Of a DNA stretch of 41,560 nucleotides, positions 16,554-24,636 are shown in pieces. Position numbers and translations under genes: made by a program. The notes beneath the pieces are model-generated. The model searched no databases, was not told the origin of the DNA, and saw only the letters and a program-made list of their open reading frames with translations. Source of the stretch: an uncultured Clostridia bacterium (GTDB lineage Bacteria; Bacillota_A; Clostridia; Christensenellales; Borkfalkiaceae). Position 1 is the stretch's first letter. Every line of letters begins with the position of its first letter. The stretch covers positions 1 to 41,560 of the forward strand of contig CAKQXZ010000014.1 in the NCBI GenBank assembly GCA_934292955.1. The letters are read 5' to 3'.

Positions 16554-18311
16554 ATGATTTTCGGCAAAAACATAAACCGATACTATCTGAAATATCTGCA
16601 TATGATACTCGGCGGCATATTGTCGCTTTTGCTGGTCGATTATTTTCAGCTTAAAATTCCCGAAATATATCGCGTAATCGTAAACGCGTTAAACGGCAAT
16701 GTGGAAAATTTCGACATAAACTTCCTACTCGAAAATATATGCGCCCCTATGCTCGGCATAATTCTCGCGCTTGTCGCAGGGCGGTTTTTGTGGAGAATCT
16801 GTCTGTTCGGCGCGTCGCTGAGAATGGAAGCCGACCTTCGCCGCAGAATGTTCGACAAATGCAAAGATCTTTCGCAGTCGTTCTATAAAGTCAACAAAGT
16901 GGGCGACCTTATGTCGTATTTTACCAACGACCTCGAAACGCTTGAAGAATGTTTCGGCTCGGGCGTGCTTATGTTTGCCGACGCCGCCCTGCTCGGCGGT
17001 ATCGCAATAGTAAAAATGGCAAGAATGAACGGCTATCTTACGCTGTTTTCGCTTTTGCCGATGGCTCTTCTTCTGATATGCGGCATAACGATAGGCAAAA
17101 GTCTTTCCAGAAAATGGGACGAACGTCAGGCATGTTTTTCCCGCCTTTCCGATTTTTCGCAAGAAAGCTTTTCGGGCATAACGGTCATCAAAGCTTTCGT
17201 AAAAGAAGGCATCGAACTGCTCTCTTTCAAAAAAGTCAACAAAGAGAACGAAAAAGCCAACGTAGAATACACGCGCTATTCGGCAATACTCAGCATATCG
17301 GTGACGCTGTTTGTCGAATCGGTCATCGTGGTAATACTCGGCTACGGAGGGTATCTCGTTCATCAAGGCATATTCGACGCGGGTCAGCTCGTGGAATTTC
17401 TCGGTTATTTCAACAGCATCGTCTGGCCGATTATGGCGGTTTCAGAACTTATCGACATGCACTCCCGCGGGAAAGCGTCGTTAAACCGCGTAAACAAACT
17501 GCTCGGCGAAACCGAACAAATTCACGACCGCGATAACTCAACCCCGCTTGAAAACGCTAAAGGCAAAATCGAATTCAGAAATCTCGACTTTTCCTACCCC
17601 GACGGCAACTCTCCCGTGCTTAAAAACGTAAGTTTCTTAATAGAGCCGGGCATGCTCGTCGGCATAACGGGACGCACGGGTTCGGGAAAAACCACCGTCG
17701 CCGACCTTATGATCCGCACTTACGACCTACCCGACAATATGCTTTTCTTCGACGATAAAGACGTGAACTCGCTCACCGTCGAATCGGTAAGAAAGAACGT
17801 CGCCTACGTCCCGCAGGACAACTTTTTGTTCAGCGACACTATCTCCCGCAACATAGCCTTTTCTTCCGGCGATTTTACCGACGAAGAGATTAAAACCGCC
17901 GCCACGCTTTCCGCAGTCGACGGCGACATTTCCGAATTTCCTAAAGGCTACTCGACCGTACTCGGCGAACGCGGCGTAACCGTTTCGGGCGGGCAGAAGC
18001 AAAGAATTTCAATCGCGCGCGCCCTGCTTAAAAACGCGCCCGTGCTTATATTGGACGATTCGCTTTCCGCCGTCGACACCGACACGGAAAAAACGCTCCT
18101 TAAAAATCTCGAAGAATCGCGCAAAGGCAAGACCACCATTCTGCTTTCGCACCGAATTTCGACCATTTCGGGCGCAGACCGCATCGTTTATCTCGATAAC
18201 GGCAGAGTGCTTGCGGTCGGCACACACGAACAACTTATAAAAACATGCCCGCAGTACGCAGAGGCAGTAAGGCTGCAAAAAGCGGACGAAAGGGGTGACG
18301 AAAATGCGTGA
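16554..18311 (+). CDS. Heterodimeric ABC exporter subunit, BmrC-like (degenerate-site half)
   Basis: A 585-residue half-transporter: six membrane helices in about residues 1-310, then a nucleotide-binding domain. It has Walker A GRTGSGKTT, Q-loop VPQDNFLF, signature VSGGQKQRISIARALL and Walker B LILDDSLSAVD, in which the catalytic Glu is Asp. Asp here marks the non-catalytic site of heterodimeric exporters such as BmrCD and LmrCD. The ribosome site AGGAGA is well placed. The next gene overlaps and supplies the other half. Multidrug export is the likely role, by family; a substrate is not shown. Confidence 0.9.
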   Translation: MIFGKNINRYYLKYLHMILGGILSLLLVDYFQLKIPEIYRVIVNALNGNVENFDINFLLENICAPMLGIILALVAGRFLWRICLFGASLRMEADLRRRMFDKCKDLSQSFYKVNKVGDLMSYFTNDLETLEECFGSGVLMFADAALLGGIAIVKMARMNGYLTLFSLLPMALLLICGITIGKSLSRKWDERQACFSRLSDFSQESFSGITVIKAFVKEGIELLSFKKVNKENEKANVEYTRYSAILSISVTLFVESVIVVILGYGGYLVHQGIFDAGQLVEFLGYFNSIVWPIMAVSELIDMHSRGKASLNRVNKLLGETEQIHDRDNSTPLENAKGKIEFRNLDFSYPDGNSPVLKNVSFLIEPGMLVGITGRTGSGKTTVADLMIRTYDLPDNMLFFDDKDVNSLTVESVRKNVAYVPQDNFLFSDTISRNIAFSSGDFTDEEIKTAATLSAVDGDISEFPKGYSTVLGERGVTVSGGQKQRISIARALLKNAPVLILDDSLSAVDTDTEKTLLKNLEESRKGKTTILLSHRISTISGADRIVYLDNGRVLAVGTHEQLIKTCPQYAEAVRLQKADERGDENA

Positions 18312-20196
18312 ATATTATCCCATGCTCGTAGCGGGCGCAATAATCGGGCTGCTCTCGACGGCGTTCATCATTGCGTTCGCGCTGATGAAAAACAAAAAAG
18401 AAGCAATCGGATTCGACCGCACGCTCAAAGATTCCTACATCTTAAAGCGGCTTATGCGCTACGCAAAACCGTATACCGGCAAGTTCGTAATCGTGCTTGT
18501 TTTAATGCTGTTTTCTATCTCTTACGACGTAATCTCGCCCCTGTTGATCGGCTCGATAGAAGACCTTGTAAAAAACAGTTTCGAACTTCCGCAGTTGTAT
18601 ATCCGTCTCGGCGTTTACGCAAGCATACTTATCGTTTCACTCATAGGCTCATATGCGCAAACGTTGATATTGCAAAAAACCGGGCAACGCATACTCGGCG
18701 ATCTCAGAAGCGATCTGTTCGAGCATATCGAAAAACTCTCGCACGAGCAACTTAACAAACTGCCCGTCGGGAAACTCGTAACAAGGGTTGCCAACGATAC
18801 CAATGCCATTTCAAACATGTTCACGGGCGTACTCGTAAACCTTATAAAGAACATGTTCGTAATCGTCTGCGTGTTCACGGCAATGGTCATACTCAACTAC
18901 GAACTCGCGCTCATGATCGCTTGTTTCGTGCCGTTTATCGTGCTGTTTACAATCATTTTCCGAAAGTTTTCCCGCAAGGCATACCGTGCCGTGCGCGACG
19001 GAACGACCGACATAAACACTTTTTTATCCGAAAACCTTTCGGGCATAAAAATCATTCAGTCGTTTAACCGCGAACAGGCAAAACTCGACGAGTTCACCGC
19101 AAAAAACACCACGCTTAAAAACGCACGCAGAAAAGAACTGCTCGTATTCGGCATTTTCCGTCCCGTAGTGTATATGCTTTACGTCACGTCGGTAATGTGT
19201 CTGTTCTATCTCGGCGGCAAAGGCTATCTCGACGGCACGAGTTTTATGGGCAAAACCATTTCGGCAGGCACGCTCGTCACGTTCTACATGTACATTTCCA
19301 AGTTCTTTAACCCCATACAGAGCCTTGCCGAACAGTTCAACAGACTACAATCGGCGTTCGCTTCGGCAGAAAAAATCTTCGTTATTCTCGACGAAAAGCC
19401 GTCCGTTGTCGATAAAGACGGAGCAATCGACGTCGAACATATAGACGGCGATATCGAATTTAAGAACGTCTGGTTTGCCTACACCGAAGACGAATGGATT
19501 ATAAAAGACCTGTCGTTCAGGATCAAAGCGGGGCAAACGGTCGCTTTTGTCGGCGCGACGGGTTCGGGTAAAACCACCGTACTTTCTCTTCTCTGCCGCA
19601 ACTACGACATACAAAAAGGTCAGATTCTCGTCGACGGAAGAAATATCACCGAATATACCATCGCAAGTCTGCGCCGCCGTTTCGGACAGATGCTTCAGGA
19701 CGTATTTTTGTTTTCGGGCACGGTAAAAAGCAATATCGCGCTCGGCGGCAACTTTTCCGATCAAGAAATTTACGACGCTTGCAAGTATGTAAACGCCGAT
19801 AAATTCATCGACGGCTTAGACGGCGGCTTGAATCACGAAATCCGCGAACGCGGCAACAACCTTTCCGCCGGTCAGCGGCAACTGCTCTCTTTCGCACGCA
19901 CCGTCGTTCATAAACCCGACGTGCTTATATTGGACGAAGCGACGGCTAATATCGACGCCGAAACCGAATATCTTATCCGCGATTCTCTTGAAAAAATGAT
20001 GAACGGCGGCACGATGCTTATCGTCGCGCACAGGCTTTCAACCGTCCGCTACGCCGATAAAATCATCGTTATGAGCGACGGACAAATCGTAGAACAAGGC
20101 AATCACGACGAGTTAATGCAAAGAAAAGGCAGATATTTCAGGCTTTATACCGTGCAGTACGAAAAAGAACACGGCACAACTTCACTGCCGACGTAA
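18304..20196 (+). CDS. Heterodimeric ABC exporter subunit, BmrD-like (catalytic half)
   Basis: A half-transporter of about 630 residues: six membrane helices, then a nucleotide-binding domain with Walker A GATGSGKTT, Q-loop MLQDVFLF, signature LSAGQRQLLSFART and a canonical Walker B with Glu (VLILDEATANID). The signature has Ala in place of the first Gly, which fits the asymmetric sites of a heterodimer. The start is placed at the ATG 18304, with AGGGG 8 bases upstream; a GTG at 18295 is also possible. It overlaps the end of the partner gene by 8 bases, so translation is coupled. A terminator follows. Confidence 0.9.
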   Translation: MREYYPMLVAGAIIGLLSTAFIIAFALMKNKKEAIGFDRTLKDSYILKRLMRYAKPYTGKFVIVLVLMLFSISYDVISPLLIGSIEDLVKNSFELPQLYIRLGVYASILIVSLIGSYAQTLILQKTGQRILGDLRSDLFEHIEKLSHEQLNKLPVGKLVTRVANDTNAISNMFTGVLVNLIKNMFVIVCVFTAMVILNYELALMIACFVPFIVLFTIIFRKFSRKAYRAVRDGTTDINTFLSENLSGIKIIQSFNREQAKLDEFTAKNTTLKNARRKELLVFGIFRPVVYMLYVTSVMCLFYLGGKGYLDGTSFMGKTISAGTLVTFYMYISKFFNPIQSLAEQFNRLQSAFASAEKIFVILDEKPSVVDKDGAIDVEHIDGDIEFKNVWFAYTEDEWIIKDLSFRIKAGQTVAFVGATGSGKTTVLSLLCRNYDIQKGQILVDGRNITEYTIASLRRRFGQMLQDVFLFSGTVKSNIALGGNFSDQEIYDACKYVNADKFIDGLDGGLNHEIRERGNNLSAGQRQLLSFARTVVHKPDVLILDEATANIDAETEYLIRDSLEKMMNGGTMLIVAHRLSTVRYADKIIVMSDGQIVEQGNHDELMQRKGRYFRLYTVQYEKEHGTTSLPT

Positions 20197-20244
20197 CCGC
20201 CGCAAATAACGCGTTATCAACGCAATGTGAAAACAACTTGAAAA

Positions 20245-20276
20245 AAATCGTTTTGTATTTACAAAGCGATTTTTTT
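20245..20276 (+). terminator. Rho-independent terminator after the ABC exporter
   Basis: A 12-bp stem (20245-20256 with 20261-20272, one G-T pair) with an ATTT loop, followed by a T-run at 20271-20276. The next promoter overlaps it. Confidence 0.75.
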
Positions 20277-20286
20277 ATGTTATGAT
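20258..20286 (+). promoter_or_regulatory. Promoter of the DUF2804 gene
   Basis: TTTACA (20258-20263) and TATGAT (20281-20286) with a 17-base spacer. The -35 lies inside the preceding terminator hairpin. About 90 bp of leader precede the ATG. Confidence 0.5.
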
Positions 20287-20373
20287 GAAAAATGTAAAAA
20301 GCGCGATTAAGGGTTTCGTTCCTTATCAAAATCTAAGATTTTTCGCGCGGTTTTATCTATGGGGGAAAAGAAT

Positions 20374-21405
20374 ATGCAGCATATACTAAGTGCCGGCGAT
20401 CTTCTTGATGACAATGGCAATCTTTGCGAAAGCGGCTACGCCACCGAAGCGGTAAAAAAATACGATCGCGCGGCAATAAAAGCGGGCAAATCGCGCATTA
20501 AAGAATGGGATTACTATCTTATTTCCAACGGAAAATACGCCGTTTGCCTTACGATCGACGATAATTCTTACATGTCGCTAGCTTCCGTCAGTTTTCTCGA
20601 TTTCGAAAAGCGCACCTACATAACCAAAAGCACAATGCATGCCTTTTCTTTCGGCAAAATCGGTCTTACCCCCGACTATCGCACGGGATCGGTAGAATAT
20701 AAAGACAAAAAGGTCTACAGCAAGTTCACGCAAGGCGACGGAAAGCGCAATCTTGTTTTCAGATTCAAAAAATTCGACGGCGACCGCGATTTCGAGTGCG
20801 AATTCGACCTGTCCGACGAACCGCGCGACAAAATGGTCATAGCCACACCGTTTAACAAAAAAGGTCACTTCTATTACAACATAAAGGTTAATTGCATGAC
20901 CGCCCGAGGCTACTGCAAAATCGGCGACAACCGCTACGTTTTCAGCGAAGAAAGTTCGCTTGTCACGCTCGACTGGGGGCGCGGCGTATGGACGTACTCC
21001 AACGAATGGTACTGGGGCAGTCTGCAATGCTATCAGGACGGTGCAAAACTCGGTTTTAACATCGGTTACGGTTTCGGCGACACTTCCGCCGCAACCGAAA
21101 ACATGCTCTTTTACAACGGAATCGCCCACAAAATGCAAAACGTCGTTTTCGATATTCCCGAAAGCAAAAACGGCAAAGGCTACGACTATTTATCGCCATG
21201 GAAGTTTTACGACGATCAGAGCAGATTCGATTTATCGTTTATCCCCCTTATCGATCGGTACGACAACGCCAACGCGCTCATCATATCCAGCAATCAACAT
21301 CAGGTTTTCGGTCTTTTTTCGGGCACGGTAAAACTCGACGACGGCACGATTATCGAACTTACCGACAAAATCGGCTTTGCCGAACACGTCCGCAACCGCT
21401 GGTAA
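20374..21405 (+). CDS. DUF2804 family protein
   Basis: A 343-residue protein that matches DUF2804. The N-terminal pattern GDLLDDNGNLCESGYA and the stretch IKEWDYYLISNGKYAVCLTI, the SVSFLDFE segment, the central LDWGRGVWTYSNEWYWGS and the end HQVFGLFSGTVKLDDG are typical. The sequence is beta-rich with many Trp and Tyr, and has no signal peptide or membrane helix. The function of the family is not established. The start at 20374 is chosen over an ATG at 20359 because GGGGGA lies 8 bases before it and the family begins there. It has its own promoter and terminator. Confidence 0.85.
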   Translation: MQHILSAGDLLDDNGNLCESGYATEAVKKYDRAAIKAGKSRIKEWDYYLISNGKYAVCLTIDDNSYMSLASVSFLDFEKRTYITKSTMHAFSFGKIGLTPDYRTGSVEYKDKKVYSKFTQGDGKRNLVFRFKKFDGDRDFECEFDLSDEPRDKMVIATPFNKKGHFYYNIKVNCMTARGYCKIGDNRYVFSEESSLVTLDWGRGVWTYSNEWYWGSLQCYQDGAKLGFNIGYGFGDTSAATENMLFYNGIAHKMQNVVFDIPESKNGKGYDYLSPWKFYDDQSRFDLSFIPLIDRYDNANALIISSNQHQVFGLFSGTVKLDDGTIIELTDKIGFAEHVRNRW

Positions 21406-21420
21406 CTTCAAAACCACACA

Positions 21421-21467
21421 AAAACCCGCCTATAAGTCGATTATCCTGACTTTCGGCGGGTTTTATT
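21421..21467 (+). terminator. Terminator after DUF2804, with motif copy F in its loop
   Basis: CCCGCC (21425-21430) and GGCGGG (21455-21460) form the stem, followed by TTTTATTT. The loop is motif copy F (CTATAAGTCGATTATCC at 21430-21446). It lies 20 bp past the DUF2804 stop. Confidence 0.8.
21430..21450 (+). repeat. Dispersed intergenic motif, copy F
   Basis: Core CTATAAGTCGATTATC, then CTGAC in place of GCGAC, in the loop of the terminator at 21421-21467. Confidence 0.85.
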
Positions 21468-21491
21468 TACTTTAATGTTTAACAAGTCAAA

Positions 21492-21541
21492 CTCTGCTTT
21501 CCCCTTTTGGGGAGAGTGGCACGCAAGTACCGAGAGAGGAC
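21492..21541 (+). repeat. CCCC-TTTT-GGGG palindromic intergenic repeat, copy 1
   Basis: A hairpin CCCC/GGGG with outer CTCT/AGAG arms, followed by TGGCACGCAAGTACCGAGAGAGGAC (shown in parts: TGGCACG, then ACCGAGAG, then AGGAC). A related copy lies at 21673-21723 in the same gap. Similar GC-rich repeats occur between genes in many Clostridia genomes, from memory. Confidence 0.55.
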
Positions 21542-21592
21542 TAAAAAGCAAATTTTCCCGCGCTGTAAATTCTTATCACGGAAACATATATC

Positions 21593-21656
21593 CCCGTCAT
21601 CCTGAGACAAGCTCCCCGACCTGCTCACGAAGGATCCAGGCGCGCAAGCGCCGCAC
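21593..21656 (+). repeat. GTCATCCTGAG/GAAGGATCC intergenic repeat, copy 2
   Basis: CCCGTCATCCTGAGAC, then CTCACGAAGGATCCAGGCG, then a short GC hairpin (GCGC-AA-GCGC) and GCCGCAC. It lies in the 406-bp convergent gap between DUF2804 and the FtsX permease, between the two CCCC/GGGG repeats. Apart from these repeats and two terminators the gap holds nothing recognisable. Confidence 0.8.
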
Positions 21657-21672
21657 TCTTATCACAATCATT

Positions 21673-21723
21673 CCTCGCCTTCCCCGCTTGGGGAAGGTGT
21701 CGGCACCGCCGACGGAAGAGGAC
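21673..21723 (+). repeat. CCCC-TTTT-GGGG palindromic intergenic repeat, copy 2
   Basis: CCTTCCCC and GGGGAAGG arms, then GTCGGC-ACC-GCCGAC as a second hairpin, then GGAAGAGGAC. It is related to 21492-21541 but with a different second hairpin. Confidence 0.6.
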
Positions 21724-21756
21724 AAAAACACCCCAACACCGAACCCGCAAAACCAC

Positions 21757-21799
21757 AAAAAACCCGCCTATAAGTCGATTATCGCGACATACAGGCGGG
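21757..21799 (-). terminator. Terminator of the FtsX permease operon, with motif copy G in its loop
   Basis: CCCGCCT (21763-21769) and AGGCGGG (21793-21799) form a 7-bp stem; on the minus strand six T follow (21762-21757). The loop is motif copy G. It lies 12 bp past the permease stop. Confidence 0.8.
21768..21788 (+). repeat. Dispersed intergenic motif, copy G
   Basis: A perfect core CTATAAGTCGATTATCG plus CGAC, in the terminator loop at 21757-21799. Here the motif is antisense to the terminated transcript. Confidence 0.9.
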
Positions 21800-21811
21800 T
21801 TTTCAGTTATT

Positions 21812-22963
21812 TCATTCCGACATAATATCCTTAACCGAAATCTTCCTTATCCTTAGCGCGTACAAATAAATCGATAGTTCATAACTTGCCGCAAACAAAA
21901 CGATCGTAACGAGAAACGCCTTAAAATCGAAATTATATTGCAGCGCGCCGTCGATTTTTGCAAACACGACTTTCATCATAAACTTCAGCAACCCGAACTG
22001 ATACAGCGTGCCGATTACAAAACCGATAACTGCAATCGGACGGTACGCTCCGAAAATACTTCGTCTGCAAACGCCGTCGTCATATCCGAACGCGCGCATC
22101 ATAGCAATGGTTTTCGCGTTCCCTTTCACCACTCCCGAAAGCGACAAAAACAACGTCACATATGCAAGAATCAACCCGATTGTTAAAATCATTCCCGCAA
22201 ATGTTTCGCTTGCAAGCGCATTCATAGAAAAAGCCATCTGTACCATAGCCGAAAAGCAGAACGCCGAAAACGCCACGAAAAACGCGAGTGCTTTTTTGCT
22301 TTTTAATGTCACAGCCGATAAATCTTTCAAAAACGGCACGTCCGCGACAAATTTTTCAACGTCCTTTTTTTTACGCCCTTTTCCTGCCTTAAATTCGCAC
22401 CTTTCTTTCAACAAATCGAGTACGGGCGTTTTCAGTTTCGCATACGCAAACAGCACCGAAATCGCGGCAAAAACAATCGTAGGCGCGGCGACAATCGCAA
22501 ACAGCAAACCAAGATGAAACTTCGGCTCCAACGCGGGCATAAGTTCAATGCTTTGTTTTTTATAAAATGTGGGAAGATACAGCCACCCCGCAACATACCC
22601 TATCGCACACCCGACAAAAACCGCCAGCCCGAACACCCAAAAGTGCCTTGCGATATTCATATCCGAATACCCTAACGCTTTCAGAATACCCAGTTCCTTG
22701 CCGTGCGTATCGACGTAATTTTTAATATAAAACAACAGCATAACGACAGACGTCGCAATCAGACACCCGCCCGAAACACCCGCAACCACTCTGCCCATCA
22801 TTACCTGCGCGTCATACATTGCCCTACTCTCCTGCGCGATTTCGCCTTCGATTGCTACAAGATCGATATTATAACTCAAAAACAGCGTACATACAAACGC
22901 CGCGCAACACGCCACAATAGTTATTCCGAACAACTTCGCAACGTCTTTCAATCCGATAACCAT
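21812..22963 (-). CDS. ABC transporter permease, FtsX-like
   Basis: A 383-residue permease of the FtsX/MacB type: an N-terminal helix, a short external segment of about 35 residues, three helices ending at about 155, a basic cytosolic linker (GKGRKKKDVEK), a second set of helices and a C-terminal cytosolic tail. The segments KELGILKALGYSDMNIARHFW and KTIAMMRAFGYDDGVCRRSIFG are the paired coupling-helix motifs of FtsX permeases. It is compact compared with usual FtsX permeases because it lacks a large external domain. It starts 7 bp after the ATPase gene, in an operon led by a TetR regulator. Substrate unknown; lipid or peptide efflux is typical. Confidence 0.82.
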   Translation of the reverse strand: MVIGLKDVAKLFGITIVACCAAFVCTLFLSYNIDLVAIEGEIAQESRAMYDAQVMMGRVVAGVSGGCLIATSVVMLLFYIKNYVDTHGKELGILKALGYSDMNIARHFWVFGLAVFVGCAIGYVAGWLYLPTFYKKQSIELMPALEPKFHLGLLFAIVAAPTIVFAAISVLFAYAKLKTPVLDLLKERCEFKAGKGRKKKDVEKFVADVPFLKDLSAVTLKSKKALAFFVAFSAFCFSAMVQMAFSMNALASETFAGMILTIGLILAYVTLFLSLSGVVKGNAKTIAMMRAFGYDDGVCRRSIFGAYRPIAVIGFVIGTLYQFGLLKFMMKVVFAKIDGALQYNFDFKAFLVTIVLFAASYELSIYLYALRIRKISVKDIMSE

Positions 22964-22970
22964 ATTTCCG

Positions 22971-23663
22971 CTACCACCCTATTTCATATGCAGATTTCGG
23001 CGTGTCGTTATGATAAACCTCGGCAATCCGTCCGCTGTTCATTCTGATTACGGTATTCGCCGTTTCCGCAATGTTTTCGTTATGCGTAACCATAAGCACG
23101 GTAAAACCGTAATCGTTATGTAATCTGCAAATGTAATCAAGAACCTGCCGCCCCGTGTTCTCGTCAAGCGCGCCCGTCGGCTCGTCCAGAAACAACACTT
23201 TGGGCTTTTTTGCAATCGCTCTGGCAATCGCCGCACGCTGTTGCTCCCCGCCCGACAGTTCCGACGGATATTTCTTCATTTTATCCGCAAGCCCCACCGC
23301 TTTTATAATCTCTTTGTAATCCTTGTTTCCCGCAAGGTCGGCGCCCATCCGCACGTTCTTTTCCACCGTCATATTCGACAAAAGATAGTATTGCTGAAAA
23401 ATAAACGCAATCTTATCCTTACGAAATTCGGTCAGTTGCTTATCCGAAAAAACGGTAATATCCGCGCCGTCGTATTCAATACTGCCTTTATCAACCCGCT
23501 CCAAACCCGATAAACAATTCAGAAGCGTCGATTTACCCGAACCCGAAGCGCCTAAAATCACGGCAAAATCTCCGTTTCTTATCTGTAAATCGATTCCTTT
23601 CAGCACTTCCGTCCGGCTTTCGCCCGCGCCGTAATTTTTAACTATTCCTTTAACGTCAATCAT
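22971..23663 (-). CDS. ABC transporter ATP-binding protein, MacB/LolD type
   Basis: A 230-residue ATPase with Walker A GASGSGKST, Q-loop FIFQQYYLLSNMTVEKNV, signature LSGGEQQRAAIARAI, Walker B VLFLDEPTGALD and H-loop VTHN. The LSGGEQQR signature and the GALD end of Walker B are typical of the MacB/LolD/FtsE group paired with FtsX permeases. The start has AGGGA 5 bases upstream. It sits between the TetR gene (11 bp upstream) and the permease. Confidence 0.93.
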   Translation of the reverse strand: MIDVKGIVKNYGAGESRTEVLKGIDLQIRNGDFAVILGASGSGKSTLLNCLSGLERVDKGSIEYDGADITVFSDKQLTEFRKDKIAFIFQQYYLLSNMTVEKNVRMGADLAGNKDYKEIIKAVGLADKMKKYPSELSGGEQQRAAIARAIAKKPKVLFLDEPTGALDENTGRQVLDYICRLHNDYGFTVLMVTHNENIAETANTVIRMNSGRIAEVYHNDTPKSAYEIGW

Positions 23664-23674
23664 AATTTCCCTTT

Positions 23675-24241
23675 TTACTTAGCGTTTTCAGTAAAACGAT
23701 GTTTCAAGCCTTCGTAACCGTCGGTCAAAATGCGGCTTACAAACTCTTCGTTCCAATCGAAATAGTTCGTGGCTACCATAGAAGCGATTCCGTGCGTATA
23801 TGTCCACATTTCAATATAAAACAACTCGGCACCGCGCTTATCTATATCGACCTGATTGCAAATCAGCGCGATCAGCGCGTCCATTTCTTCGGGGTTTTCC
23901 TTGTCGGATTCCTGCGACCGATCACGCATAAACAGCAACCGAAACAGTTGATTTTCTTCCTTTGCAAAGCGAATATACGCCATACCGCTTGCTTTGTACG
24001 GCACATATTTTTCGCTTTCAATCTCCTTTTTCCTGTACGACTGATAAAGTTCGTTCGCCGCCGATATAATCGCGCGCTGAACTTCAGCCATATTCGCAAA
24101 ATGACTGAACACCGGGCGCGACGACGTTCCGAGTTTCTCACCCAACGCGCGCGCAGACACCGCTTCAAACCCCTTTTCTCTTGTCAGATCAAGCGCGGCT
24201 TTTATAATTTCATCTTTAGTAAACAAAAAATCTCTCGGCAT
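23675..24241 (-). CDS. TetR-family transcriptional regulator of the ABC operon
   Basis: A 188-residue TetR-like regulator with an N-terminal helix-turn-helix (FTKDEIIKAALDLTREKGFEAVSARALGEKLGTSSRPVFSHFANMAEVQRAI) and a divergent helical ligand domain. The DNA-binding segment is of the TetR type in which the recognition helix carries SSRPVFSHF. It is the first gene of a three-gene operon with the ABC ATPase and permease. A palindrome just downstream of the operon's promoter suggests autorepression. Start has GGAAAA 4 bases upstream. The ligand is unknown. Confidence 0.88.
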   Translation of the reverse strand: MPRDFLFTKDEIIKAALDLTREKGFEAVSARALGEKLGTSSRPVFSHFANMAEVQRAIISAANELYQSYRKKEIESEKYVPYKASGMAYIRFAKEENQLFRLLFMRDRSQESDKENPEEMDALIALICNQVDIDKRGAELFYIEMWTYTHGIASMVATNYFDWNEEFVSRILTDGYEGLKHRFTENAK

Positions 24242-24268
24242 AATTTTCCTTTTTAGTTAAAGTATCAA

Positions 24269-24288
24269 GTGTTGCGTTACACATGTAA
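24269..24288. promoter_or_regulatory. Candidate TetR operator
   Basis: Two overlapping inverted repeats: TTACA-CA-TGTAA (24277-24288) and GTGT-TGCGTT-ACAC (24269-24282). They lie between the -10 box and the regulator's start, where a bound repressor would block transcription. Confidence 0.5.
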
Positions 24289-24292
24289 TTTT

Positions 24293-24321
24293 ATTATATT
24301 ATCTTTTTCCCTTGCTGTCAA
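24293..24321 (-). promoter_or_regulatory. Consensus promoter of the TetR/ABC operon
   Basis: On the minus strand a perfect TTGACA (24321-24316) and a perfect TATAAT (24298-24293) with a 17-base spacer. A promoter this strong fits a repressor-controlled operon. Confidence 0.8.
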
Positions 24322-24417
24322 CCGATTTATCTTTTTTCTCGGATTTATTATCATAATTTTCCATTTCCTTTTCGTTTTCCCCTATCTCTACACCCGTAAA
24401 ACGCTCAAAAAAACCGC

Positions 24418-24438
24418 CTATAAGTCGATTATCGCAAC
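24418..24438 (+). repeat. Dispersed intergenic motif, copy H
   Basis: A perfect core CTATAAGTCGATTATCG followed by CAAC. It begins with the same ACCGCC left flank as copies F and G, but the right GGCGG arm is absent. Ten bases after it starts repeat copy 24448-24508. Confidence 0.88.
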
Positions 24439-24447
24439 TTTCACCAT

Positions 24448-24508
24448 CCCGTCATCCTGAGACTTGCCCCCCTGCACAACTCACGAAGGATCCAGGCGTA
24501 AGCCGCAC
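24448..24508 (+). repeat. GTCATCCTGAG/GAAGGATCC intergenic repeat, copy 3
   Basis: CCCGTCATCCTGAGAC, then CTCACGAAGGATCCAGGCG, then AAGCCGCAC. It directly follows motif copy H. The remainder of the gap 24242-24815 holds the TetR operon promoter and the pyrR promoter and leader. Confidence 0.8.
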
Positions 24509-24601
24509 ACAACAACGCTGCTCTCTCACATTACAATAATCTGCCCCACACCCCCGCCAAAAATTTTCCGTGCCGATTTTTTCAACTTGCCGATTTTTAA
24601 G

Positions 24602-24630
24602 TTGACATATCCCCCTTTATCCGCTATAAT
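24602..24630 (+). promoter_or_regulatory. Consensus promoter of pyrR
   Basis: Perfect TTGACA (24602-24607) and TATAAT (24625-24630) with a 17-base spacer. It starts a leader of about 180 bases that contains a terminator. Confidence 0.8.
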
Positions 24631-24636
24631 GCAGAA

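Noticed and set aside
22008..22517. A 169-codon plus-strand frame
   Set aside because: It is antisense to the FtsX permease and has no recognisable features.
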